This document shows positions 17,140 through 29,670 of a DNA stretch of 64,000 bases, one piece after another (the stretch's first letter is position 1; every line of letters starts with the position of its first letter). Position numbers and translations under genes: made by a program. This DNA is from Hoeflea sp. IMCC20628. GTDB taxonomy: Bacteria; Pseudomonadota; Alphaproteobacteria; Rhizobiales; Rhizobiaceae. The notes under the pieces are model-generated. The model did no database searches, had not been told where the DNA came from, and worked only from the letters and a program-made list of their open reading frames with translations. The stretch spans positions 1,134,501-1,198,500 of the forward strand of contig NZ_CP011479.1 in the NCBI RefSeq assembly GCF_001011155.1, written 5' to 3'.

Positions 17140-17838
17140 CTCCCCACAAGACGATAATCCCGTGCACAAACCCGCACTCACACTCCAGCAATTCCAACAA
17201 CTTATTCCCAAAACCCACCCCATTTCATCCCCACCTCAACGTCCCGTGCCACACTGGTCTCGCCTTTCGCCAGATCGGATGTGCCGGGTTTACGGAGCCC
17301 GGCACGGCGGCAGGTGGTGGTTTTTTGCGCTTGGCTGTTCCGTAACTTCGCGCAAAAAGGATCTGGAAAACGACATCCCGGCTGCCCCGTGCCATTGAGC
17401 GGGACAGTCGGCGCCGGACTTGAAGCGGGCCGGTATCCCGCGTCCGGCGGGCCCGTGGGCTCAAAGGGTCGGATGACCCTGACAGTCTTCGGGAAGGGCG
17501 GGTTCGGCGTCGGGCGCCGAACGATAACGACCGTCCAAAAGCGCGTGTCGCAAGCCCTGATCCTGGAGAGCCCGGCGCCCGGAAGGCGTCAGGTCCGGCT
17601 ACCGGCGGGGCGCGCCCACACGCGCCAAAGCCAACACCACTTTATCCATCACGGGCCGTGTGCTCGTGCGCGCCCCGCATTCCGGCTGAGGCCGGAAGCC
17701 CTAAGTGCCCCATACCGTCGGCGAAACTTTTCGCGCGCGGAATTCTGGCGTGGCCAGAGACTTGAGCATGGCGCTTTGCGCTGCTGTCCGCACAGTCTAT
17801 GAACAAGGTCGCGCGATAAAGCTTTGAGTCTCCCAGCC
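17140..17838. other. GC-rich intergenic stretch, no gene recognised
   Basis: Several open frames exist on both strands, but their products are Pro/Arg/Gly-rich and show no family features. Between about 17390 and 17720 there are many local hairpins, for example GGGTC-GGAT-GACCC (17467-17480), TTCGGCG/CGCCGAA (17503-17521) and a GGGCC/GGCCC pair (17428-17455). This is either decayed sequence, a further repeat element, or an undefined structured RNA. Confidence 0.4.
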
Positions 17839-18795
17839 ATGCCTCCCTTTGCCGAAACCATTCTTGTTGTTTTCACGCTGATTGCCATCGGTTATGGCTC
17901 TGCGGCTTTGCGGGTGCTCAAACCAGCGACCGGCGACGGGCTTTCGGATTTCGTCTTCACCATCGCGGTGCCGCTGCTTTTGTTTCGCATCATCGCCACG
18001 GCGAGTTTCGACCACGGAGCGCCGTGGGCCTTGTGGGCTGCCTATTTTACCTCCGTGCTGGTCACCTGGATTTTTGCGCATTTCATAATTCGTACCGGCT
18101 TTGGCCGCGATGCGCGCTCTGCCGTGGTGGCCGGGGTGACGGCGGGATTTTCCAACCTGGTGCTCTTGGGCATCCCGTTCATGACCGGCGTCTATGGCGA
18201 AGAGGGACTGGCGATCCTGTCGCAACTGGTCTCTGTTCACATGCCGGTGATGATGGGAGCGTCGGTCATTCTGTTCGAATGGGCGCTCAAGCGCGATGGC
18301 GCCAGCACCGAAACCAAATCCGTGCTCACGCTGGTGACCGGGTTTTTGCGCCAGCTTTTCTCGAATCCGCTGATCATCGGCATCGTGGGCGGTTTTCTGG
18401 TCCGGCTTTCCGGCCTCGATATTCCGGTGGTGGCTGACCGCGTGATCGCCAGTCTCGGTAGCGTTGCCGGGCCGCTGGCGTTGTTTGCAATGGGGGTTTC
18501 GCTGCAGGGCTACGGCATTCGCGGGCAGGTGCCGCAGGCGGTTTCGCTGGTTGTCTTGAAGCTGATGCTGATGCCGGCAGTGGCGCTCGGCATGGCGCTG
18601 CTGCTTGGCTTGCCCGAGCTTCAGGCCAAGGTGGTGGTGGCGGCTGCCTCGCTGCCGGCCGGGGTCAATTGCTGGCTGATCGCCAACCGTCTGGGCACCG
18701 GCCAGCGGCTGGCGTCCACCTCGATGACGCTGGGCACGGCCGCGGCGGCTGCCACCACCGGGATCTGGCTGATGATCGCTGAATTGGTGTTCTGA
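17839..18795 (+). CDS. AEC family permease (auxin efflux carrier type)
   Basis: 318 residues with about ten membrane helices in two halves, the AEC pattern; conserved small and polar positions include GVTAGFSNLVLLGIP and SLPAGVNCWLIANRLG near the C-terminal half. AEC proteins move malate, auxin-like or other organic anions; the substrate here is unknown. ATG at 17839 is preferred over an upstream TTG at 17824. It precedes glpD by 116 bp but is probably a separate unit. Confidence 0.85.
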   Translation: MPPFAETILVVFTLIAIGYGSAALRVLKPATGDGLSDFVFTIAVPLLLFRIIATASFDHGAPWALWAAYFTSVLVTWIFAHFIIRTGFGRDARSAVVAGVTAGFSNLVLLGIPFMTGVYGEEGLAILSQLVSVHMPVMMGASVILFEWALKRDGASTETKSVLTLVTGFLRQLFSNPLIIGIVGGFLVRLSGLDIPVVADRVIASLGSVAGPLALFAMGVSLQGYGIRGQVPQAVSLVVLKLMLMPAVALGMALLLGLPELQAKVVVAAASLPAGVNCWLIANRLGTGQRLASTSMTLGTAAAAATTGIWLMIAELVF

Positions 18796-18831
18796 GCTGT
18801 TTTTCCACTGATGCGCGATGCATTGTTTTGC

Positions 18832-18870
18832 TTTCGTTTGTTTTCTTTTGACATTCGCTCTTGTTTCGAA
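18832..18870. promoter_or_regulatory. candidate GlpR operator before glpD
   Basis: Repeated T-rich units TTTCGTTT, TTTTCTTT, ATTCGCTC and TTTCGAA fall within 39 bp, about 42 bp before the glpD start. The same TTTCGTTT repeats precede glpR at 33275-33316, so a DeoR-family operator is likely. Confidence 0.55.
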
Positions 18871-18911
18871 TTAAAAAAATGCGGCGAGTATGCGCGGAAC
18901 AGGGGAACCCA

Positions 18912-20417
18912 ATGGCGGAAGACAAGCTCTATGATGTTTTCGTCATCGGCGGCGGCATCAACGGGTGTGGCATCGCCCGTGACGCGATCGGGCGCGGCTA
19001 TTCGGTGTTTCTCGCGGAGATGAACGATCTTGCCTCGGGCACATCGTCGTGGTCGTCGAAACTGATCCATGGCGGCTTCCGCTATCTCGAATATTATGAA
19101 TTCAGGCTGGTGCGGGAATCGCTGAGCGAGCGCGAAGTGCTGCTGGCCAATGCGCCGCACATTATCTGGCCGATGCGTTTCGTGCTGCCGCACCACACCG
19201 ACATGCGTCCGGCCTGGCTGCTGCGGCTCGGGCTGTTCCTGTATGACCATATCGGCACGCGCAAACTGCTGCCCGGCACCACGACGGTGGATCTCAAGAC
19301 ATCGCCGGTCGGCAAGCCGCTGAAGCCGATCTTCTCCAAAGGGTTCGAGTATTCCGATTGCTGGGTCAACGACGCCCGGCTGGTGGTGCTCAATGCCCGC
19401 GATGCGGCGGATCGGGGCGCTGTCATCCGCACCCGCACAGAGGTGGTGTCGGCAGAACGCCAGGATGGCGTCTGGGCGGTCACCCTTGCCGACCGGATGA
19501 CGGGCGTCCGCCAAACCGTCAAGGCACGGCTGATCGTCAATGCCGGCGGGCCGTGGGTGGACCGGATCCTGTCCGGCGTTGTCGGGCGCAACAACGCGCA
19601 CAATGTGCGTCTGGTACAAGGCAGCCACATCGTGGTGCCGAAACTGCATGACCATGACCGCGCCTATATCTTCCAGAATGGCGACGGGCGGATTATTTTC
19701 GCGATGCCTTATGAAGAGGATTTTACCCTGATCGGCACCACCGATCAGGATTACGAAGGCGATCCGAAGGATGTGGTGATCACCGATCCGGAGATCGATT
19801 ATCTGTGCGCTGCGGCGAGCGAATATTTCGCCAAGCCGGTGGAGCGCCAATCGATCGTCTGGACCTATTCCGGTGTCCGTCCTCTTTATGATGACGGTGC
19901 TTCGGCGGCGCAGGAAGCCACCCGCGACTACGTTCTCAAGCCTGACCCGGCGGAAGGTGCGCCGCTGCTCAATATTTTCGGCGGCAAGATCACCACGGCC
20001 CGCAAACTGGCGGAATCGATGCTCGATCTGATCGAAGCCCGGCTTGGCAAGAAGTCCGCGCCATGGACCCACAGGGCAGCCCTTCCGGGTGGCGATTTTC
20101 CGGCGGATGGTTTTGAAGATCAGGTGACGCAGTTGTACTCCGATTACCCGTTTCTCGAGCCCAAACAGGCGCGGCGCTATGTCCGCCAATATGGCACGCG
20201 GGCGCGGGTTCTGCTCGGCGAGGCCAAGTCGGTAGCGGATCTGGGGCAGGATTTCGGCTACGGTCTTTACGGGAGAGAGGTCGACTATCTGATGGTGCAG
20301 GAATGGGCGCTGGAGGCGGCCGATGTGATCTGGCGGCGCACCAAACGCGGGCTTCGCCTGACACCTGAACAGGTGGCGGGGCTTGAGGCCTACATGGCGG
20401 CAAAAACCACGGCATAA
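18912..20417 (+). CDS. glpD: aerobic glycerol-3-phosphate dehydrogenase GlpD
   Basis: Membrane-associated flavoenzyme oxidising sn-glycerol 3-phosphate to dihydroxyacetone phosphate with transfer of electrons to quinone. 501 residues. FAD-binding motif [18 protein letters not shown] at the N terminus, then the GlpD signature [19 protein letters not shown]. The C-terminal helical domain follows from about residue 380. ATG at 18912 comes after AGGGGAACCCA. glpK follows 71 bp downstream, forming the glycerol catabolic pair. Confidence 0.96.
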   Translation: MAEDKLYDVFVIGGGINGCGIARDAIGRGYSVFLAEMNDLASGTSSWSSKLIHGGFRYLEYYEFRLVRESLSEREVLLANAPHIIWPMRFVLPHHTDMRPAWLLRLGLFLYDHIGTRKLLPGTTTVDLKTSPVGKPLKPIFSKGFEYSDCWVNDARLVVLNARDAADRGAVIRTRTEVVSAERQDGVWAVTLADRMTGVRQTVKARLIVNAGGPWVDRILSGVVGRNNAHNVRLVQGSHIVVPKLHDHDRAYIFQNGDGRIIFAMPYEEDFTLIGTTDQDYEGDPKDVVITDPEIDYLCAAASEYFAKPVERQSIVWTYSGVRPLYDDGASAAQEATRDYVLKPDPAEGAPLLNIFGGKITTARKLAESMLDLIEARLGKKSAPWTHRAALPGGDFPADGFEDQVTQLYSDYPFLEPKQARRYVRQYGTRARVLLGEAKSVADLGQDFGYGLYGREVDYLMVQEWALEAADVIWRRTKRGLRLTPEQVAGLEAYMAAKTTA

Positions 20418-20488
20418 ATTGTCTGGCGGTGGCAGGCTTTGCGCGAGGCGCGAATCCGGTTCATATGGGACCGGAACGGGAGGACAGC

Positions 20489-21982
20489 ATGAGCGGATAT
20501 ATTCTGGCGATCGATCAGGGCACCACATCGAGCCGCGCGATCGTTTTTGACGGCCAAATGCGCATCGTCGGTACGGGCCAGAAGGAATTCACGCAGATCT
20601 ATCCGAAGTCAGGCTGGGTTGAGCACGACCCCGAGGAAATCTGGAAAACCGTGATCTTTACGGTCAAGCAGGCTTTGAAAAAGGCCGGTGTCGAAGCCTC
20701 CGACATTTCGGCCATCGGCATCACCAACCAGCGCGAGACGGTTGTGGTCTGGGAGCGCGACAGCGGCAAGCCAATCCATAACGCGATTGTCTGGCAGGAC
20801 CGCCGCACTGCCTCCTATTGCGAAAAGCTCAAGCGCCAGGACCTGGAAAAGACCTTTGCACGCAAGACCGGCCTTTTGCTCGATCCCTATTTCTCCGGCA
20901 CCAAGCTGTCGTGGATGCTGGCCAATGTGAAGGGTACGCGGGCAAGGGCTGCGCGCGGCGAACTCTGCTTCGGCACCATCGACACATTTCTGATCTGGCG
21001 GCTGACCGGCGGCAAGTCTTTTGTCACCGACGCCACCAATGCGTCACGCACGCTGATGTTCAACATCGAAACCCAAGACTGGGATGAGGAACTGCTGAAG
21101 ATCCTGCGGATTCCGGCGGACATGCTGCCGGAAGTCAAGGATTGCGCAGCCGATTTCGGCGTCACCGAGAAATCGCTGTTTGGTGCTGAAATCCCGATCC
21201 TCGGCGTGGCCGGAGATCAGCAGGCGGCGACCATCGGCCAGGCCTGTTTCGAACCGGGCATGCTGAAATCGACCTATGGCACCGGTTGCTTCGCATTGCT
21301 CAACACAGGCGAAGACATGGTGCGGTCAAAGAACCGGCTTTTGACCACCGTCGCCTACCGGCTTGATGGCAAGGTCACCTATGCGCTGGAAGGCTCGATC
21401 TTCATCGCCGGTGCGGCGGTGCAGTGGTTGCGCGACGGTATCAAGGTCATCAAGAAGGCCGAACATAGCGGCGATCTGGCGGCGGAAGCCGATCCGACCC
21501 AGGATGTCTATCTGGTGCCGGCCTTTACCGGGCTGGGCGCACCGCACTGGGATGCCGAGGCGCGCGGCGCGATCTACGGCATGACCCGCAATACCGGGCC
21601 GGCTGAATTTGCCCGCGCGGCGCTGGAGGCGGTCTGCTACCAGACGCGTGATCTGCTCGACGCGATGCACAAGGACTGGAAGAGCGCAGACACCGACACG
21701 GTGCTGCGGGTGGATGGCGGCATGGTGGCGTCGGACTGGACCATGCAGCGGCTGGCCGACATTCTCGACGCACCGGTGGACCGGCCCACCATCCTCGAAA
21801 CCACGGCGCTGGGTGCTGCCTGGCTCGCCGGGCAGCGGGCAGGTGTCTGGCCCAAGCAAAAGGCCTTCGCCAAGGCCTGGGCGCGTGACACCCAGTTCAA
21901 GCCGCAAATGGATGACAAGACCCGCAACGCCAAGCTCAAGGGCTGGCGCGACGCGGTGCGGCGGACGCTGAGCGCCAACTGA
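20489..21982 (+). CDS. glpK: glycerol kinase GlpK
   Basis: Phosphorylates glycerol with ATP to glycerol 3-phosphate. 497 residues, the usual length. FGGY kinase signatures are present: [17 protein letters not shown] (phosphate 1), the glycerol-binding TNQRET and WQDRRT segments, and [14 protein letters not shown] at 20489 after CGGGAGGAC. Downstream of glpD; no glycerol facilitator or ABC glycerol transporter gene is nearby, so uptake must be encoded elsewhere. Confidence 0.97.
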   Translation: MSGYILAIDQGTTSSRAIVFDGQMRIVGTGQKEFTQIYPKSGWVEHDPEEIWKTVIFTVKQALKKAGVEASDISAIGITNQRETVVVWERDSGKPIHNAIVWQDRRTASYCEKLKRQDLEKTFARKTGLLLDPYFSGTKLSWMLANVKGTRARAARGELCFGTIDTFLIWRLTGGKSFVTDATNASRTLMFNIETQDWDEELLKILRIPADMLPEVKDCAADFGVTEKSLFGAEIPILGVAGDQQAATIGQACFEPGMLKSTYGTGCFALLNTGEDMVRSKNRLLTTVAYRLDGKVTYALEGSIFIAGAAVQWLRDGIKVIKKAEHSGDLAAEADPTQDVYLVPAFTGLGAPHWDAEARGAIYGMTRNTGPAEFARAALEAVCYQTRDLLDAMHKDWKSADTDTVLRVDGGMVASDWTMQRLADILDAPVDRPTILETTALGAAWLAGQRAGVWPKQKAFAKAWARDTQFKPQMDDKTRNAKLKGWRDAVRRTLSAN

Positions 21983-22107
21983 GCCACCGGGAATGAACCG
22001 GCCTCAAGCCCCATCTTGGTTTGTGGCAAAATTGCTGTAGGATTTTTCCTGTCATTGAAGCTCGTCATGTTCGATGGCGGGCGGACATGGTGTTTGAGGA
22101 GAAACCC

Positions 22108-22479
22108 ATGCAGCTTGGTGCGTTTTCAATCAGTCTTGCAGTGAAGGATCTGGCTTTATCCAGAGCGTTCTACGAAAAGCTAGGTTTTGAAGTTACCGGC
22201 GGCGAAGCCAAGCAGAATTGGCTGATCCTGAAGAATGGCGACTGTATCATTGGACTGTTTCAGGGCATGTTCGAGAACAACATTCTGACCTTCAATCCCG
22301 GCTGGAGCACCAGCGCCCGCCCGGTTGATGACTTCACCGATGTGCGCGAACTTCAACAGCAGCTCAAGGCGAAAGACGTTGCCTTTGATGTTGAAGCGGA
22401 TGAGACAACCAGTGGACCGGCCAGCTTCATCATCACGGATCCGGATGGCAATCAGATCCTCGTCGATCAGCACCGGTAA
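22108..22479 (+). CDS. VOC superfamily protein (glyoxalase/bleomycin-resistance fold)
   Basis: 123 residues with paired beta-alpha-beta-beta-beta modules. [23 protein letters not shown] and the end [14 protein letters not shown] are typical VOC sequences. One metal-ligand position is Ser-Ile-Ser rather than a histidine, so classic glyoxalase I chemistry is unlikely. Start ATG after GAGGAG. Function unknown within the superfamily. Confidence 0.82.
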   Translation: MQLGAFSISLAVKDLALSRAFYEKLGFEVTGGEAKQNWLILKNGDCIIGLFQGMFENNILTFNPGWSTSARPVDDFTDVRELQQQLKAKDVAFDVEADETTSGPASFIITDPDGNQILVDQHR

Positions 22480-22497
22480 CCCGACGGTTCCGGTGCT
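22469..22497. terminator. hairpin at the convergent VOC/L,D-transpeptidase junction
   Basis: AGCACCGG pairs with CCGGTGCT, and AACC with GGTT inside, around a CGAC loop. The stem overlaps the last codons of the VOC gene. No T run follows, so termination activity is uncertain. Confidence 0.4.
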
Positions 22498-22517
22498 GAC
22501 ACAGAGTATACGGTGTC

Positions 22518-23870
22518 CTAGTCGATGAAGCTGACGCTGACACCCGGTGCCACCATGCCGGCCAGTTCGGCGGCATCCCAGTTGGTCAGGCGCACACAGC
22601 CATGCGATGCGGTCTTGCCGATCTTCGAGGGTTCGGGCGTGCCGTGAATGCCGTAGGTGGGCTTGGACAGCGCAATCCAGATCGTGCCGACGGGGCCGTT
22701 CGGTCCCGGCGGAACCTGCAGGATCTTGTCATTGCTGCCTTGGGTGAAATTGATTTTCGGATTGTAGGTGTAGCCCGGGTTGCGCGCCACACGTTCGACG
22801 GTGACTTCGCCCGATGGTGAGGGCGTATCGCTTGAGCCGATGGTGGCCGGATAGGCCGAAACCAGCTTGCCGGAGGCATCATAGGCACGAACCTGCTTGC
22901 GCGCCTTGTCGGCAACGATACGGGTGACAACACCGGACTTCTCCACGCCGATGCCGACCACCTTGATCTGCACGCCGGGCAGGGTGAAATCGACGCCGGG
23001 ATTGAGCGCCTTGAGATAATCTTCGTCCATGTGAAAACGTTCGGCCAGCATTTCGACCGTCGAGGTAAATGAGAGCCGGTCGAGTTGTGCCTTTTCGGCA
23101 TAATCGCTCGGGATAGAGGCCAGGAACGGGCCTGCGGCATCTTCTGCGGTGATGGTGTAGGTCGAGAATGCCAGGCCGCCGCTGGCTGCCAGGCGACTGA
23201 CGATCAGGTCGGTGTCAGCAGGATCGATCCGCTCACCGGTTTCCTCGTACCAGGCATCAAGCGCCTTGGTGACATTGGAGCCCATGCGGCCGTCAATCAC
23301 GCCGGGGGAAACGCCGTTGCGGTCGAGATAGACCTGCAGCGATGCGACCTGCGCCTTTGACAAGGCTGACGCCTTTGTCTGCTGTGCCGGCACGGATGGC
23401 GCTTTGGTGGCCGGTGCTCCGATGACTTCGGAGTCGGAAGGAACCGTACCAGTCATCGGGTTGAGATCACGGCGCTCGATGCCGGCGCCAGAAGGAGTCG
23501 AGGCGAATTCGTCGCGTTGAAATTGCTCACGCGGCGGCAACGGCCGCTCCGGGAAAACCGATGGTTCACGACGCCGGTCGAACTGGCGACTGGCGACTGG
23601 CGGTTGATCACCGCTTTGCTGCTGGTATTGCCAGGCCGGGACTTCGAAACCAATTACCTCGTTCCAGTTGTCCACCAGCAGGCGGCGGCCCTGGTTGTCG
23701 ATGATGACACGCACCGATCCGGCTTCCGGGATCTGACGCATCAACCGACCATCCGTGTCGACGAGAACCATGCGTTCTCCATCAAACGGACCGGCAAAAG
23801 CCAGCGGGCTGGTGAAAACACCAACCGCCAAAAGCGCTGCGGTGAAACGAAATCGGGACGTTGTCATCAT
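22518..23870 (-). CDS. L,D-transpeptidase (YkuD) with peptidoglycan-binding domain
   Basis: Periplasmic enzyme forming 3-3 cross-links or anchoring proteins to peptidoglycan. 450 residues from MMTTSRFRF: signal peptide (cleavage near AFAGP), a proline- and glutamine-rich region, a peptidoglycan-binding helical module (about 160-205, with SPGVIDGRMGSNVTKAL), and the YkuD domain at the C terminus with HGTPEPSKIG and the catalytic SHGCVRLTNWD. A frame extension to 23909 lacks signal-peptide logic. Confidence 0.92.
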   Translation of the reverse strand: MMTTSRFRFTAALLAVGVFTSPLAFAGPFDGERMVLVDTDGRLMRQIPEAGSVRVIIDNQGRRLLVDNWNEVIGFEVPAWQYQQQSGDQPPVASRQFDRRREPSVFPERPLPPREQFQRDEFASTPSGAGIERRDLNPMTGTVPSDSEVIGAPATKAPSVPAQQTKASALSKAQVASLQVYLDRNGVSPGVIDGRMGSNVTKALDAWYEETGERIDPADTDLIVSRLAASGGLAFSTYTITAEDAAGPFLASIPSDYAEKAQLDRLSFTSTVEMLAERFHMDEDYLKALNPGVDFTLPGVQIKVVGIGVEKSGVVTRIVADKARKQVRAYDASGKLVSAYPATIGSSDTPSPSGEVTVERVARNPGYTYNPKINFTQGSNDKILQVPPGPNGPVGTIWIALSKPTYGIHGTPEPSKIGKTASHGCVRLTNWDAAELAGMVAPGVSVSFID

Positions 23871-23957
23871 GGAATCAACCTGCGGCTCGAATAACAATGA
23901 AGTCATCATTGTCAGATTATGCTGAATACAAGCTGAACAAACTTTGAAAAATCGGCT

Positions 23958-26194
<2,237 letters not shown>

Positions 26195-26195
26195 G

Positions 26196-27401
26196 TCAGA
26201 CCCGTTCCAGCGCGATGGCGATGCCCTGGCCGACGCCAATGCACATGGTGGCCAGCGCCAGTTTCTCGTTGCGGATGCCGAGTTCCAGTGCGGCGGTGCC
26301 GGTGATGCGGGCGCCGGACATGCCGAGCGGATGGCCCAGCGCAATGGCGCCGCCATTGGGGTTGATGTGCTCGGCGTTCTCGTCGAGGCCAAGCTGGCGA
26401 AGCACGGCAATGCCCTGGCTGGCGAAAGCTTCGTTGAGTTCGATCACGCCAAAATCCGAAGGCCTGAGACCGAGGCGGTCGCAAAGCTTCTGGGTTGCGG
26501 GGGCAGGGCCGATGCCCATGATCCGCGGCTCGACACCTGCGGTAGCGCCGCCGAGAATGCGGGCGATCGGCGTCAGACCGTATTTCTTCGCCGCTGCTTC
26601 GCTGGCAATGATCAAGGCTGCCGCACCGTCATTGACGCCCGAGGCGTTGCCCGCCGTGACAGAGCCGCCTGCGCGGAACGGTGTGGGCAATTTGGCCAAT
26701 TGTTCCGGCGTGGTTTCGGGGCGGGGATGCTCGTCGGTGTCGACGACAATCGGGTCGCCCTTGCGGCGCGGGATTGTGACGGCGACGATTTCCTTGGCGA
26801 AACGGCCCGAGGCCTGAGCCTTGCCGGCACGGGTCTGGCTGCGCAGCGCGAAGGCGTCCTGATCTTCGCGGGTGATGCCGAAATCCGCAGCGACGTTCTC
26901 ACCGGTTTCGGGCATGGAGTCGATGCCGTACTGAGCTTTCATCACCGGGTTGACGAAACGCCAGCCGATGGTGGTGTCGTAGATTTCCGCCTTGCGCGAA
27001 AATGCGCTGTCGGCCTTGGGAATGACGAACGGTGCGCGCGACATGCTTTCGACACCACCGGCGATGACGAGGTCCGCTTCGTTGGAGCGGATCATCCGCG
27101 CGGCTGCCAGCACGGCGTCCATGCCCGAGCCGCAGAGCCGGTTGATGGTGGTTCCGGGAACAGTCACCGGCAGCCCGGCCAGCAAGCCCGCCATGCGGGC
27201 GACGTTGCGGTTGTCTTCGCCGGCCTGGTTGGCGCAGCCATAATAGAGCTCGTCAACGCTCTCCCAATCGACGCCGGGATTGCGCTCGGTGAGCGCCCGG
27301 ATCGGGATGGCGCCCAGATCATCGGCGCGGACAGCGGAGAGGGCGCCGCCAAAACGGCCAATCGGGGTGCGGACATAATCACAAATAAAAGCGTCGGCCA
27401 T
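26196..27401 (-). CDS. pcaF: 3-oxoadipyl-CoA thiolase PcaF
   Basis: Cleaves 3-oxoadipyl-CoA to acetyl-CoA and succinyl-CoA, the final step of the pathway. 401 residues. The nucleophilic Cys90 is in NRLCGSGMDAV; NPNGGAIALGHPLG holds the histidine and MCIGVGQG the second cysteine. Coupled to pcaJ by a 1-bp overlap. Confidence 0.96.
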   Translation of the reverse strand: MADAFICDYVRTPIGRFGGALSAVRADDLGAIPIRALTERNPGVDWESVDELYYGCANQAGEDNRNVARMAGLLAGLPVTVPGTTINRLCGSGMDAVLAAARMIRSNEADLVIAGGVESMSRAPFVIPKADSAFSRKAEIYDTTIGWRFVNPVMKAQYGIDSMPETGENVAADFGITREDQDAFALRSQTRAGKAQASGRFAKEIVAVTIPRRKGDPIVVDTDEHPRPETTPEQLAKLPTPFRAGGSVTAGNASGVNDGAAALIIASEAAAKKYGLTPIARILGGATAGVEPRIMGIGPAPATQKLCDRLGLRPSDFGVIELNEAFASQGIAVLRQLGLDENAEHINPNGGAIALGHPLGMSGARITGTAALELGIRNEKLALATMCIGVGQGIAIALERV

Positions 27402-28195
27402 CAGGCAGCTTCTCCAGTTTTTCCGCCGGAATGGGCGGCTTTTGTGCGGGTATTGAGATCGCGCAGCGTCTTCAGTTCGATCCCGGTCGGTTCGGGTGTC
27501 TCATCAAGCGCGTCGGCGAAGCGGACGGTCCAGCCGCATTCGGCCTGAACCATTTCGCGCGTCACGCCAGGATGCAACGACACCACGGTGAATTCCCGTG
27601 TTACCGGATCAGGCTTCCAGACCGCAAGGTCTGTCACCATCAGTGTCGGACCTTTGGTGGTTATTCCAAGTCGCTGACGATGATCCCCGCCTTCGCCGTG
27701 GCCGAAGCTGGTGAAGAAATCGATCTTTTCGACCATGGCGCGTTTCGACTGCTTCATGGTGATGAAGATCTCGCCGCATGAGGAGGCTATCTCGGGCGCA
27801 CCGCCGCCACCGGGCAGGCGGGTCTTGGGATGGTCGTAGTCACCAATGACCGTGGTGTTGATGTTGCCGAACCGGTCGATCTGCGCGGCGCCAAGGAAAC
27901 CGACGGTCACGCGTCCACCTTGCAGCCAGTAGCGAAACATTTCCGGCACCGAAACCGTTGTGACGGCGGTGTCGCAAAGTTCGCCATCGCCGATCGACAG
28001 CGGCAGCACCGTCGGCGCTGTGCCGATGGTGCCGCTTTCATAGATCAAGGTGACATCTGGCGCATGGGTGAGGCGGGCAATGTTGCAGGCAGCCGACGGC
28101 GCGCCAATGCCGACGAAGCAGACATCGGTATTCTTCAGCGCCCGCGAGGCGGCGATGGTCATCATTTCGGTGGAGGTGAAGTCTGTCCCGCTCAT
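27401..28195 (-). CDS. pcaJ: 3-oxoadipate CoA-transferase subunit B PcaJ
   Basis: Beta subunit of the transferase that moves CoA from succinyl-CoA to 3-oxoadipate. 264 residues. The catalytic glutamate lies in YESGTIG near residue 53; GGGGAPEIA is conserved. Longer than pseudomonad PcaJ (about 210), as usual in rhizobia. Overlaps pcaI by 4 bp. Confidence 0.93.
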   Translation of the reverse strand: MSGTDFTSTEMMTIAASRALKNTDVCFVGIGAPSAACNIARLTHAPDVTLIYESGTIGTAPTVLPLSIGDGELCDTAVTTVSVPEMFRYWLQGGRVTVGFLGAAQIDRFGNINTTVIGDYDHPKTRLPGGGGAPEIASSCGEIFITMKQSKRAMVEKIDFFTSFGHGEGGDHRQRLGITTKGPTLMVTDLAVWKPDPVTREFTVVSLHPGVTREMVQAECGWTVRFADALDETPEPTGIELKTLRDLNTRTKAAHSGGKTGEAA

Positions 28196-29046
28196 GACGC
28201 GCTCCTCAAATGTTTGATCCGGTCGGCAAAATCTTCCGGCGTGGCGTCAAGAACGTTGTCCTTCATCCAGGCCAGGAATGTGTCGCGATCGGCGGCGATC
28301 TTGTCCCAGGCGATGTAGCTGGCATTGTCGCGCGGGTAGTAGCCGTGTGCATAGGAAGGATGGGCGCCGCCGGGGACAACGCAGATTGCGGTGACGGCCC
28401 AGCCGGGCAGCACGCAGGCATTGGGGTGGGTCTCGAGATCATCGACGATCTCCTCGACGGTGACCACCGAGCGCTTTGCGGCCAGCACGGCCTCTTTCTG
28501 AACCCCGACAATGCCCTCGATCAACACATTGCCCTTGCGGTCGGCTTTCTGGGCGTGAATGAAGCTGACATCCGGGCGGATCGCCGGAACGGCAGCCAGT
28601 TCCTCGCCGGTGAAGGGGCAGGTGACCGATTTGATGTTCGGGTTGACCTTGGCAAGCTCGGCGCCTTTGTAGCCGCGGAAGGCAGCAAACGGCAGGCCGG
28701 CAGCACCGGCTTCATAGGCATTGGCCACGGCGGCGTGGGAGTGTTCCTCGATCTCGATCCGGTTGGGCCAGCCGTTTTCAACGGAATCGCGCAAGCGCCG
28801 GAGCAGGCCGACGCCGGGGTTGCCGGCGTAGGAGAAGATCAACTTGCGGACCGCGCCCATGCCGATGAACTGGTCATAGACGACATCGGGGGTCATGCGC
28901 ACAAGGGTCAGGTCCTTGACGCCCTGACGAATGGCCTCATGCGCGCTGGCATGCGGAATGAGATGCGTGAACCCCTCGAAGGCTGCCATATCGCCAGAGT
29001 GGAGGTTTTGCGCCACCGCTTCGGGCAGCGTCATGAAGTGTGCCAT
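28192..29046 (-). CDS. pcaI: 3-oxoadipate CoA-transferase subunit A PcaI
   Basis: Alpha subunit of 3-oxoadipate CoA-transferase. 284 residues; the glycine-rich start AAFEGFTHLIPHASAHEAIRQ replaces the GGFG-type loop of shorter PcaI proteins, a form usual for the larger rhizobial subunits. Partner of PcaJ next door. The spacing to pcaG is 14 bp. Confidence 0.92.
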   Translation of the reverse strand: MAHFMTLPEAVAQNLHSGDMAAFEGFTHLIPHASAHEAIRQGVKDLTLVRMTPDVVYDQFIGMGAVRKLIFSYAGNPGVGLLRRLRDSVENGWPNRIEIEEHSHAAVANAYEAGAAGLPFAAFRGYKGAELAKVNPNIKSVTCPFTGEELAAVPAIRPDVSFIHAQKADRKGNVLIEGIVGVQKEAVLAAKRSVVTVEEIVDDLETHPNACVLPGWAVTAICVVPGGAHPSYAHGYYPRDNASYIAWDKIAADRDTFLAWMKDNVLDATPEDFADRIKHLRSAS

Positions 29047-29060
29047 GGTTTGCTTAGCTC

Positions 29061-29669
29061 TCAGATATCGAAAAACACGGTTTCCTGCGGTCCCTGCAGG
29101 TGGATGTCATGGCTGTAGCTGCAGCCACTGCCCTTGGCGATCAGCGATCCGGCACGCTCCTGCAGATCCATGCGCAGCAGCACAGGATCACCGGCATTGG
29201 CCTCGGCCTCGTCCTCGAAATAGATCCGGCTGTTGAGGCCCAGATTGATGCCGCGGGCGACGATCCAGATGTTGATGTGCGGCGCCTGCATCCGGCCATC
29301 GGGATAGGAAACCCGGCCGGGCTTGATGGTGTCGAAACGGAACATGCCGGTTTTTGCATCGGCAGGGGCGCGTCCCCAGCCGGAAAATCCGGGCTCGGCT
29401 CCGTCAGGATAGCGCCCATCAGCGTCGGCCTGCCAGATTTCGACAAGCGCATCGGTGAGCGGATTGCCGGCGCCGTCGATGACCCTGCCTTGCAGCGTGA
29501 TCCGCTCGCCCTTGGTCTTGTCGTTGACCATGGCGGTGCCGAGATCGGCGTCATAGACACCGGAAATTCCGCAGAAATTCGGTGTCAGTCCGATATGGAC
29601 ATAAGGGCCGGCGGTCTGGGACGGGGATTCCTTGAAGGGATACAGCGGTATGTCGGTGGATTTTGTCAT
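29061..29669 (-). CDS. pcaG: protocatechuate 3,4-dioxygenase alpha subunit PcaG
   Basis: Structural subunit of the intradiol dioxygenase that opens protocatechuate to 3-carboxymuconate. 202 residues from MTKSTDIPLYPFKESPSQTAGPY. It has the shared intradiol fold (VDADLGTA, ALVEIWQADADGRYPDG) but lacks the full tyrosine/histidine iron set, as expected for the alpha chain. It begins 1 bp after the pcaH stop. Confidence 0.94.
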   Translation of the reverse strand: MTKSTDIPLYPFKESPSQTAGPYVHIGLTPNFCGISGVYDADLGTAMVNDKTKGERITLQGRVIDGAGNPLTDALVEIWQADADGRYPDGAEPGFSGWGRAPADAKTGMFRFDTIKPGRVSYPDGRMQAPHINIWIVARGINLGLNSRIYFEDEAEANAGDPVLLRMDLQERAGSLIAKGSGCSYSHDIHLQGPQETVFFDI

Positions 29670-29670
29670 C

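Noticed and set aside
17588-17598. GTCAGGTCCGG, as in bacterial signal recognition particle RNA
   Set aside because: The required GGAAGGAAGCAGC tetraloop part does not follow, and the flanks do not fold as 4.5S RNA.
17281-17802. 173-residue plus-strand frame in the GC-rich gap
   Set aside because: Low-complexity sequence, no ribosome site, no family, and overlapping frames are equally open.
18621-20528. 635-residue minus-strand frame
   Set aside because: Antisense to glpD and the AEC gene; Arg/His/Pro-rich shadow of high-GC coding sequence.
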